Below are positions 1 to 6,081 of a DNA stretch of 6,100 nt, in pieces (position 1 is the first letter of the stretch; the number at the start of each line of letters is the position of its first letter). The notes under the pieces were generated by a model that saw only the letters and a list, made by a program, of their open reading frames with translations, had not been told where the DNA came from and did no database searches. The position numbers were made by a program, and so were the translations under genes. The stretch is from Neptunomonas sp. (GTDB taxonomy: Bacteria > Pseudomonadota > Gammaproteobacteria > Pseudomonadales > Balneatricaceae). The stretch is taken from positions 1-6,100 of the forward strand of contig SDWN01000178.1 in the NCBI GenBank assembly GCA_004195305.1, in the 5' to 3' direction.

Positions 1-42
1 GCTATCCTATGCCAAGTGCTTAAGCAGCCACCTATCTAAACA

Positions 43-90
43 CGCCAAGTTACTATCTCTTGGCGCACATTGATTGGCATTTGTGCCAAT
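43..90. promoter_or_regulatory. Cluster of GCCAA/TTGGC inverted repeats, possible operator
   Basis: Two dyads sit side by side. CGCCAAG (43-49) pairs with CTTGGCG (59-65) across 9 bases, and ATTGGCA (73-79) pairs with TGCCAAT (84-90) across 4 bases. A further GCCAAG half-site lies at 11-16. The same GCCAA core in both orientations, five times in about 80 bases, looks more like binding sites for a dimeric regulator than like terminators, as no T-tract follows. The regulator is unknown, and the link to the operon 215 bases downstream is inferred. Confidence 0.35.
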
Positions 91-95
91 ATCAA

Positions 96-107
96 TAAGT
101 TAACTTA
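96..107. repeat. 12-base perfect palindrome TAAGTTAACTTA
   Basis: The sequence is fully self-complementary and lies directly after the GCCAA dyads, in AT-rich DNA followed by TATATA (114-119). It could be an operator or a chance palindrome in AT-rich sequence. No regulator is recognised. Confidence 0.3.
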
Positions 108-211
108 ACTACGTATATAGCCTTAAAAGTTGAACTGATGCACTATATTTAGTCTTGTTTAGATGCTTTTCGAGTAGATCCGAGCGTTACGGTTGCTGTT
201 GCTCTGAGATG

Positions 212-232
212 TTCCGGGTTTCAAACCCGGAA
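212..232. repeat. Perfect 10-base inverted repeat, strong hairpin in the leader
   Basis: TTCCGGGTTT (212-221) and AAACCCGGAA (223-232) are exact reverse complements around a single C. As RNA this gives about 9 base pairs and a 3-base loop. GCTC (201-204) and GAGC (240-243) could extend the structure after an internal loop. No T-run follows on either strand, so it is not a standard intrinsic terminator. It sits about 75 bases before the start codon at 306 and could be a 5'-UTR structure, an operator or a rho-dependent stop for an upstream gene. Confidence 0.5.
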
Positions 233-255
233 AACCTTGGAGCCCTGCATCCACA

Positions 256-285
256 TTAGCTTGAATATTTTTCAATAATTACAAT
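256..285 (+). promoter_or_regulatory. Weak sigma-70-like promoter candidate
   Basis: TTAGCT (256-261) and TACAAT (280-285) are separated by 18 bases. The -10 box matches TATAAT at five of six positions, but the -35 is poor. A TTGAA-N5-TTCAA dyad (261-275) fills the spacer, where a repressor could act. Transcription would start around 292, leaving only about 14 bases before the ATG at 306. This is a guess from local sequence only. Confidence 0.2.
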
Positions 286-305
286 AACGTACTAGGTTAG
301 CGGTT

Positions 306-1523
306 ATGGCTAGTTATACTTTTTTTCTTTCATGCATCAATTCCAGACATAACAACCTGTCGCTGCGTCAGTTTTACCTTGTTAGCCTGAGATTGCTGCT
401 GGCCGCCTGGCTGGGTGCGACCACGCTGGCGCAGGCAGCACTGCCGGATCGCACCACACGCCCAGCCATGCAAGTCAATCCCGGGCATCGCTTTGCGTTG
501 ATGGATATCACCGCGATGGGTAATCGTCTGTTGAGCGTAGGCGACCGGGGAGGCATCCTGATCTCATCCGATCAGGGCGCGAGCTGGCGTCAGGCGCAGG
601 TGCCGGTTTCCGTTTTGCTGACGGCGGTGACGGCCGCGACAGCCGAGATCGCCTGGGCCGTGGGCCATGATGGCACCCTGATTAAAACCAGTGACCGTGG
701 TGAGACCTGGCACCTCACCCTCGACGGCACTCGGATCAATCAATTAATTGCAGATGACTACCAGCGCTTACTGGCAAGCGCCGAAGCCGATCCGAATAGC
801 TCCGAAGATTTTCTGGATGAGTTACGATTTCGCACCGAAGATGCTCAATTAGCCCTGCAAAATAAACAGCTACGCACCCTGTTGGACGTTGCCTTTGTAG
901 ATGCCGACAACGGTTATGTGCTGGGTGCTTACGGCTTACTGCTGGCAACACAGGACGGCGGCCGGAGCTGGCAACCGATGCTTGAGGCGCTGGATAATCC
1001 GGATGGATTTCATCTCAACAGCATCGCCTTTAACGACACCGCGGTGCTGATTGCCGGTGAAGCGGGCACCCTGTTCAGGCGTATCAATGGCGATACTCAA
1101 TGGCAAACATTGGACTCTCCCTATGAGGGCTCTTTTTTCGGCATACACACTCTGGGCGATAACCGATTGCTGGTGTATGGCCTGCGTGGAAACGCCTTTG
1201 TCAGCGATGACGGCGGTGATAACTGGCGACAGATGCCGCTGCCACTCAATCGTACTCTGACGGGCGCAGCTCAACTTGAGGATGGCACGCTGGTGTTAGT
1301 CGGCAGTTTCGGCGCCGCGCTGGTCAAACCTCCGGGGCAACCCTTCCAGATGCAGCGATTACCCATCCCTGCACCCAGCATGTCGGTGGTACCACTAACC
1401 GATGGCCGGATCATCGTCGTCGGCTTGGCCGGTGCTCAGTCGCTGACTGTCTCCCCCGCCCTTTCTACCTCACCAGCCATCTCGCCACCCACCGCATCAT
1501 CCAGCGCTGCGCAAGGAAACTGA
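306..1523 (+). CDS. Secreted YCF48/BNR-like beta-propeller, probable periplasmic partner of the RND exporter
   Basis: This 405-residue protein begins with an export signal: a long n-region (1-29), hydrophobic core (30-41, LLLAAWLGATTL) and an AQA-A signal peptidase I site after residue 44. There is no lipobox Cys. The mature part repeats the YCF48/HCF136-type blade pattern (hydrophobic-V/A-G-x-x-G-x-hydrophobic, then S/T-x-D-x-G-x-x-W) around residues 75-94, 117-135, 203-222, 246-266, 287-307, 328-347 and 368-380, so about seven blades; the last two are degenerate. A helix-rich, acidic insert (142-192) splits blades 2 and 3, and the tail (381-403) is Ser/Ala/Pro/Thr-rich. YCF48 itself assembles photosystem II in phototrophs. 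Nothing here indicates photosynthesis, so only the fold carries over. The start is the only in-frame ATG/GTG/TTG ahead of the signal core; AGG at 294-296 is a modest ribosome site. It is coupled to the RND gene, which suggests an accessory or assembly role for it. That role is inferred. Confidence 0.85.
   Translation: MASYTFFLSCINSRHNNLSLRQFYLVSLRLLLAAWLGATTLAQAALPDRTTRPAMQVNPGHRFALMDITAMGNRLLSVGDRGGILISSDQGASWRQAQVPVSVLLTAVTAATAEIAWAVGHDGTLIKTSDRGETWHLTLDGTRINQLIADDYQRLLASAEADPNSSEDFLDELRFRTEDAQLALQNKQLRTLLDVAFVDADNGYVLGAYGLLLATQDGGRSWQPMLEALDNPDGFHLNSIAFNDTAVLIAGEAGTLFRRINGDTQWQTLDSPYEGSFFGIHTLGDNRLLVYGLRGNAFVSDDGGDNWRQMPLPLNRTLTGAAQLEDGTLVLVGSFGAALVKPPGQPFQMQRLPIPAPSMSVVPLTDGRIIVVGLAGAQSLTVSPALSTSPAISPPTASSSAAQGN
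1513..1518 (+). promoter_or_regulatory. Shine-Dalgarno of the RND gene, inside the end of the propeller gene
   Basis: AAGGAA lies 7 bases before the ATG at 1526 and overlaps the last codons of the propeller gene, whose stop is at 1521-1523. Ribosomes finishing the first gene would expose or reload at this site, so it fixes the RND start and indicates translational coupling. Confidence 0.75.
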
Positions 1524-1525
1524 TC

Positions 1526-3892
1526 ATGCCTAAGTATACCGAGCAACACGATCATCACCTGTTACACCCGCTGGTTGATTCAGAAGCGGCGATAGAGCAA
1601 CTGCTGTTCAGTCGGCGCCCGCTGCTATTGCTGCTGTGTCTGGCACTCACTGGCCTGTTTGCCTACTACGCCTCGCAAATCACCATGGGGGCCAGTTTTG
1701 AGAAAATGATCCCCACCTCGCACCCCTATATTGCCAACTATCTGGACAACAAAGAGCAGCTGGCGGGACTGGGGAATACGCTGCGGATTGCGGTGGAAAC
1801 CACCGGTGAGGATATCTACAGCGCCGAATTCCAGGAAACCCTGAAACAGATCAACGATGAGGTGTTTTTTATTCCCGGGGTCGACCGTTCCGGGTTGAAA
1901 TCGATCTGGATGCCCGAGGTGCGCTGGACCGAAGTGACCGAGGAGGGGTTTGTCGGCGGGCCGGTGATCCCTGCCGACTACGATGGCTCCGAGACGGAAC
2001 TAGATAAGCTGCGTGACAACGTTGCCAAGTCTGGCAGCATCGGCTCTCTGGTCGCCAATAACGCCAAATCGGCGATCATTCTGGCACCGCTATACGATAT
2101 TAATCCAGAGACGGGTGCGCCGCTGGACTATAACCAGCTGTCTCAACGGCTAGAGCAGTTGGTACGGCAAAAATATGAATCGGATACAGTCAAGATCCAT
2201 ATCACCGGCTTTGCCAAGGTGGTTGGGGATCTGATCGAAGGCGCGTCTAAGGTGGTGCTGTTTTTTGCCGCCGCGATCATAATAACCCTGGTGCTGATGT
2301 ACCTCTATTCGCGCTGCTGGACCGGTACCCTGGTCCCTTTAGGCTGCTCGCTGGTCGCGGTGATCTGGCAACTGGGATTGTTGCGGATGCTGGGGTTCGA
2401 GCTGGATCCGTACTCAATGCTGGTACCGTTTCTGGTCTTTGCGATCGCCATCTCACACGGCGTTCAGATCGTTAACGCGACCGCCATCGAAGTGGGCAGC
2501 GGCGTCGATAAATACCAGGCTGCGCGCCGTGCGTTTAAAATGTTATACATACCCGGATTTATCGCTCTGCTGAGTGACGCCATCGGCTTCATCACCCTGA
2601 TGGTGATCGATATCGCGGTGATTAAAGATCTGGCGATCACCGCCAGCCTGGGGATCGCGACCATCATTCTCACCAACCTGGTACTGCTACCGATCATCCT
2701 CTCCTATACCGGCGTCCGCGCGGCAGGCGATCACTTCAACATCCTCGAAAAGCTCTGGAATGGATTGCAGTCTTTTACCCGCCCGGTGCCCGCTACGCTG
2801 ACGGTGGTAGCGGCTGCCGCGCTGGTGATCTGGGGTGTGGAATACAGCCGCGATCTGAAGATTGGAGACCTGGACGCTGGCGCGCCCGAGCTACGTCAAG
2901 ATTCGCGCTACAACCTCGACAACGCCTTTATCACCGCCAACTTTGCCACCAGCGCCGACCTGTTCGTGGTCATGGTGAAGACCGCCGATGCGGCCTGCGT
3001 CAGCTACGAAACCCTGACGGTGGTCGAAGATTTCCAGGCCATGATCGAAACCCAGGCGGGAGTACAGTCGTCATTTTCAATGGTTAACGTGGCCAAGCGC
3101 GGCCTGGTGGGAATGAACGAAGGTAACTTTAAGTGGGCTGCGTTGTCTCGCAACCAGCTGGTGATGAACTCCGCCACCAGCGGTAAACATGTACCGCCGG
3201 GGATGGTTAACAGCGCCTGTAACTTTATCCCAGTGGTGATCTACCTCAACGATCACAAAGCCGAAACGCTAACCCGTGTCGCTAATGCGGCTGCAGCTTT
3301 TGCCGCCGAGCACAACGATACACAGATTCAGTTCGAACTGGCGGCAGGCAACGCGGGTATCGAAGCGGCAACCAATATCGTGATCGAAACGGCGCAGTAT
3401 CAGATGCTGGCGTGGGTTTACGGGGTGGTCGGGCTGCTGGTATTCCTAACCTTTAGATCGGTGAAAACGGTCATCTGCATCATCGCGCCGCTGGCGATGA
3501 CCTCGGTGCTCTGTCAGGCACTGATGACCTACATGGGTATCGGGGTCAAAGTGGCCACATTACCGGTGATCGCGCTGGGGGTCGGGATCGGCGTGGATTA
3601 CGGCATCTATATTTACACCAAGCTGGAAAGCCATCTGCAGTCAGGCGAGTCACTGACCGAGGCCTACCTGCTAACCTTACGTAGCACCGGTAAAGCGGTT
3701 GCTTTTACCGGCCTGACCCTGGCGATCGGCGTGGGCACCTGGGCCTGGTCACCGATTAAATTCCAGGCCGATCTGGGTATCCTGCTAACCTTCATGTTTC
3801 TGTGGAATATGCTCGGTGCTCTGGTATTACTGCCCGCGTTGGCGCGACTGATCCTGCGTCCCAAGGAGCCACGCCGGGTGGCCGAGGTGTAG
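1526..3892 (+). CDS. MMPL/HpnN-type RND superfamily exporter (COG1033-like)
   Basis: This 788-residue inner-membrane protein has the duplicated RND plan. TM1 (about 30-50) is followed by a periplasmic loop (51-241) and TM2-6 (about 242-393). TM7 (419-437) is followed by a second loop (438-624) and TM8-12 (625-775). TM10 carries the MMPL-family motif GVGIGVDYGIYIY (685-697); Asp691-Tyr692 is the likely proton-relay pair. The matching TM4 position has Ser310-His311 instead. Loop 2 holds the only two periplasmic cysteines, Cys491 and Cys565, which may form a disulfide. The length fits the short RND group (about 750-900 residues) rather than AcrB-type drug pumps (about 1040), so it probably moves lipids or other hydrophobic molecules and does not form a classic tripartite multidrug pump. 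No membrane-fusion or outer-membrane channel gene is in the window. It starts 2 bases after the propeller gene and shares its transcript. The substrate is unknown; family assignment is secure. Confidence 0.92.
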   Translation: MPKYTEQHDHHLLHPLVDSEAAIEQLLFSRRPLLLLLCLALTGLFAYYASQITMGASFEKMIPTSHPYIANYLDNKEQLAGLGNTLRIAVETTGEDIYSAEFQETLKQINDEVFFIPGVDRSGLKSIWMPEVRWTEVTEEGFVGGPVIPADYDGSETELDKLRDNVAKSGSIGSLVANNAKSAIILAPLYDINPETGAPLDYNQLSQRLEQLVRQKYESDTVKIHITGFAKVVGDLIEGASKVVLFFAAAIIITLVLMYLYSRCWTGTLVPLGCSLVAVIWQLGLLRMLGFELDPYSMLVPFLVFAIAISHGVQIVNATAIEVGSGVDKYQAARRAFKMLYIPGFIALLSDAIGFITLMVIDIAVIKDLAITASLGIATIILTNLVLLPIILSYTGVRAAGDHFNILEKLWNGLQSFTRPVPATLTVVAAAALVIWGVEYSRDLKIGDLDAGAPELRQDSRYNLDNAFITANFATSADLFVVMVKTADAACVSYETLTVVEDFQAMIETQAGVQSSFSMVNVAKRGLVGMNEGNFKWAALSRNQLVMNSATSGKHVPPGMVNSACNFIPVVIYLNDHKAETLTRVANAAAAFAAEHNDTQIQFELAAGNAGIEAATNIVIETAQYQMLAWVYGVVGLLVFLTFRSVKTVICIIAPLAMTSVLCQALMTYMGIGVKVATLPVIALGVGIGVDYGIYIYTKLESHLQSGESLTEAYLLTLRSTGKAVAFTGLTLAIGVGTWAWSPIKFQADLGILLTFMFLWNMLGALVLLPALARLILRPKEPRRVAEV

Positions 3893-3905
3893 ATGGTAAT
3901 TTATT

Positions 3906-3930
3906 CCGGCACCGGCATGCCCGGCGTCGG
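3906..3930 (+). terminator. GC-rich imperfect hairpin after the RND gene, possible terminator
   Basis: CCGGC (3906-3910) pairs with GTCGG-side bases 3926-3930 (one G-T pair). After an A/C mismatch, CCGG (3912-3915) pairs with CCGG (3921-3924) around a 5-base loop. It begins 14 bases after the RND stop. What follows is CTTAAAACCT, with no T-tract, so it is not a textbook intrinsic terminator. It may slow or stop transcription with Rho, or protect the mRNA 3' end. If it is inactive, the dehydrogenase gene would be read from the same transcript. Confidence 0.3.
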
Positions 3931-4014
3931 CTTAAAACCTGACCGATATAGGGCTTTACGTGATCCCGCCGCCAACAGCGGGCCCCCAACCGAATTATTA
4001 ATTTCAACAATTGT

Positions 4015-4041
4015 ATGAGTGACTATTACCATGAGTGACTA
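4015..4041 (+). repeat. 11-base direct repeat ATGAGTGACTA duplicating the dehydrogenase start
   Basis: ATGAGTGACTA occurs at 4015-4025 and again at 4031-4041, 16 bases apart. The second copy is the start of the dehydrogenase (Met-Ser-Asp-Tyr). The first is out of frame and opens an eight-codon reading frame, MSDYYHE then TGA at 4036-4038, whose stop overlaps the real start region. The unit could be a simple slippage duplication or a decoy/leader start that tunes initiation. The repeat itself is certain; its function is not. Confidence 0.6.
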
Positions 4042-5812
4042 CCGCCACCCCTACCGTGATATGCAGTTCGTCATTAATGATCTGATCGGCGTCGATGTAC
4101 TGTGCCAGACCCTGAGTCTTGATGAGGTTAACGCCGAACTCAGCAACGCCATCCTGGACGAAGCAGGCCGGCTGGGCACAGAGGTGCTGGCACCGCTGAA
4201 TCGCGTCGGCGATCAGCAAGCGCCGACGCTGGACACACAAGGGGTACAGCAGACGCCTGGTTTTGCCGAGGCCTACCAACAATACGTCGAGAGTGGCTGG
4301 GGATCGCTAACCGCAGCCGAGGCGCATGGTGGCCAAGGGTTACCGAACCTGCTGGGTACGGCGGTGAATGAGATCTGGCAATCGGCCAACATGGCGTTTG
4401 CACTCTGCCCTATGCTGGGCCAGGGCGCGATCGAATCAATCACCCATCACGGTAGCGACGAGCTGCAGCAGAAATACCTGCCTAAAATGGTCAGTGGCGA
4501 ATGGACCGGCACCATGAACCTGACCGAGCCGGGAGCGGGTTCCGATCTGGCCGCGATTAAGACCCGCGCCGTGCCTGATGGCGACCATTACCGGATCAGC
4601 GGGCAGAAGATCTTTATCACCTGGGGCGATCACCAGATGACCGAGAACATCGTCCATCTGGTGCTGGCCAGATTACCCGATGCCCCGGCTGGGGTTAAAG
4701 GCATATCCCTGTTTATCGTGCCCAAGTTTTTGCTCGATGAGCAGGGAAACCCGGCCCAGCGCAATGACGTCACGGCGGTATCGCTGGAGCATAAGCTGGG
4801 GATCCATGGCAGCCCTACCTGTGTCATGAGCTTCGGGGATGACGGCGGCGCGATCGGCTACCTGATCGGCGAAGAGAACAAGGGCCTGACCTACATGTTT
4901 ACGATGATGAACCATGCCCGTCAGGGTGTGGGCCTGCAGGGTCTGGCGATCTCTGAACGTGCTTACCAGCATGCCGTGGATTATGCCAAAGAGCGACTCC
5001 AAGGAACGCAGCGGGATGGCACCCAGATCGCGATTATCAAACATCCCGATGTGCGCCGGATGCTGATGCAGATGCGCGCATCGATCGAGGCGATGCGTGC
5101 GCTGGCGTATCTGGCCTCTGCCGAGATCGATCTGGCCCAGGGCGTGCAAGACCCAGAACAGGCCCGAACGCACCAGGGCCGGGTTGAGCTGCTGACCCCG
5201 ATCGTGAAAGGCTGGCTCACCGAGCTGGCCCAGGAGGTAACCAGCCTGGGCGTGCAGATTCACGGTGGCATGGGCTATATCGAAGAGACCGGTGCAGCAC
5301 AGTACTATCGTGACGCACGGATTCTACCGATCTACGAAGGCACCACCGGTATTCAAGCGCTGGATCTGGTCGGACGCAAGAACCTGGCTAACGGTGGACA
5401 ATTAATGGCCCAGCTGCTGTCCGAGATCAATGCCACCCTCGCCCTGGTGGATGCGGCTGGCGAGCAACTGATCCCTGTTGCCAAGGGGTTACGCCATGCC
5501 TTAAAAGACGGCAATGAAGCGCAGCAGTGGTTGCTGCAGAGTGCCACCAACGACCCGCTGGCTGCCGCCAGTGGCTGCGTTAGCTTTATGCTGCTGTTCG
5601 GCTACCTGAGCGGCGGCTGGTTGATGGCGCGCAGCGCGCTCCAGGCTCAGGCGATGCTTGACGCTGGCGACGGTGATGCGGGGTTCTTAAAGGCCAAACT
5701 GATCACCGTACAGTTTTACGCGGAGCAGCTCTTGCCGCGCACAGGTGCCTGTTTGGCCGCAGTGGTATCGGGCAGCACAGCAACCATGGCCCTACCTGAC
5801 GATCAGTTCTAA
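4031..5812 (+). CDS. Acyl-CoA dehydrogenase of the large DmdC/FadE-like class with C-terminal extension
   Basis: This 593-residue cytoplasmic flavoenzyme would oxidise an acyl-CoA to the trans-2-enoyl-CoA, passing electrons to electron-transfer flavoprotein. The order is an N-terminal helical extension (about 1-35), the core dehydrogenase fold, then a C-terminal helical domain (about 460-585) typical of this roughly 590-600 residue class. Visible motifs are TEPGAGSD (165-172), HKLGIHGSPTC (254-264), NHARQGVGLQGL (294-305), QIHGGMGYIEE (409-419) and YEGTTGIQALD (435-445). Glu436 in the last is the expected catalytic base, as in DmdC. Relatives include methylmercaptopropionyl-CoA dehydrogenases and long- or medium-chain FadE enzymes; the motifs do not decide the substrate. 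I chose ATG 4031 over in-frame GTG 4019, because MSDYR..RDM..V is the usual N-terminus. GAGTG (4018-4022) is only a weak ribosome site. It lies 138 bases after the RND gene on the same strand; shared transcription is possible but unproven. Confidence 0.93.
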   Translation: MSDYRHPYRDMQFVINDLIGVDVLCQTLSLDEVNAELSNAILDEAGRLGTEVLAPLNRVGDQQAPTLDTQGVQQTPGFAEAYQQYVESGWGSLTAAEAHGGQGLPNLLGTAVNEIWQSANMAFALCPMLGQGAIESITHHGSDELQQKYLPKMVSGEWTGTMNLTEPGAGSDLAAIKTRAVPDGDHYRISGQKIFITWGDHQMTENIVHLVLARLPDAPAGVKGISLFIVPKFLLDEQGNPAQRNDVTAVSLEHKLGIHGSPTCVMSFGDDGGAIGYLIGEENKGLTYMFTMMNHARQGVGLQGLAISERAYQHAVDYAKERLQGTQRDGTQIAIIKHPDVRRMLMQMRASIEAMRALAYLASAEIDLAQGVQDPEQARTHQGRVELLTPIVKGWLTELAQEVTSLGVQIHGGMGYIEETGAAQYYRDARILPIYEGTTGIQALDLVGRKNLANGGQLMAQLLSEINATLALVDAAGEQLIPVAKGLRHALKDGNEAQQWLLQSATNDPLAAASGCVSFMLLFGYLSGGWLMARSALQAQAMLDAGDGDAGFLKAKLITVQFYAEQLLPRTGACLAAVVSGSTATMALPDDQF

Positions 5813-6081
5813 CCCGCAAATCGCAACAGAACCCGCTGGGCCAAGAATGCCTCCGATCCGGACCAGGTCACCTTTTTTGGCCGGTTCGGGGGCTGCAGCA
5901 GCGATGGCAACAGTGCACGCGGGGCGTTGCTCGCGATCTATGGAACATACAGATCTTTCCTGACTCTCCTGCTATCCGACGGCAATGGGGCGAAACAGCG
6001 AAGAGCTTGGACAAAATTTCTGGTATATCTATACCCAAACACGCGACTCCATCACTCAACCCCATCACTCACTCAAGGCGA
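5813..6081. other. Downstream region without a confident gene
   Basis: No recognisable product is seen. The frame of the dehydrogenase stays open after its TAA all the way to the window edge, but has no ATG or GTG start. An ATG at 5985 in another frame opens a stop-free stretch (MGRNSEELGQNFWYIYTQTR and on) to the adapter and could be the first codons of a truncated gene, though no ribosome site precedes it. T6 at 5873-5878 lacks a stable stem before it. A minus-strand frame at 5868-6068 has a Cys/Arg/His-rich, unconvincing translation. Confidence 0.45.

Larger units (their letters stand above)
1..305. other. AT-rich non-coding leader upstream of the propeller/RND operon
   Basis: No convincing coding frame is seen on either strand. 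The stretch is AT-richer than the genes and packed with inverted repeats: GCCAA/TTGGC dyads at 43-90, a 12-base palindrome at 96-107, a 21-base perfect hairpin at 212-232, and TTGAA-N5-TTCAA at 261-275. It most likely holds the promoter and operators of the operon starting at 306. No sigma-70 promoter with a good -35, a good -10 and a 16-18 base spacer stands out. The AT-rich TATATT at 144-149 and TACAAT at 280-285 are the best isolated -10-like boxes. The upstream neighbour is outside the window, so part of this stretch could belong to its 3' end. Confidence 0.6.

Noticed and set aside
74..90. Sigma-54 promoter suggested by TTGGCAT
   Set aside because: The required GC is not at the correct 10-base distance from GG, so it fits a dyad better.
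212..232. tRNA T-arm look-alike (CCGGG, 7-base loop, CCCGG)
   Set aside because: The loop is TTTCAAA, one base out of register with the TTCRANY rule, and there is no acceptor pairing, anticodon arm or CCA end around it.
2441..2448. GCGATCGC, the cyanobacterial HIP1 octamer, which together with the YCF48-like protein might hint at a cyanobacterium
   Set aside because: I noticed only one copy, in a protein-coding Ala-Ile-Ala context, and the other genes look gammaproteobacterial.
4019..4030. GTG start at 4019 for the dehydrogenase
   Set aside because: It adds only MTIT before the family-typical MSDYR start at ATG 4031 and has no better ribosome site.
4673..5263. 196-residue minus-strand open frame
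   Set aside because: It lies entirely inside the well-supported dehydrogenase gene, and its translation has no recognisable family; it is a shadow of a GC-biased gene.
5851..5874. TPP-riboswitch-like string on the minus strand (ACCTGGTCCGGAT)
   Set aside because: The other conserved THI-box parts (CTGAGA and the GCGAAGGGA-type end) are absent, so the resemblance is limited to one short segment.
5861..5878. Intrinsic terminator ending in T6 after the dehydrogenase
   Set aside because: Only very short stems with 1-base loops can be formed before the T-run.
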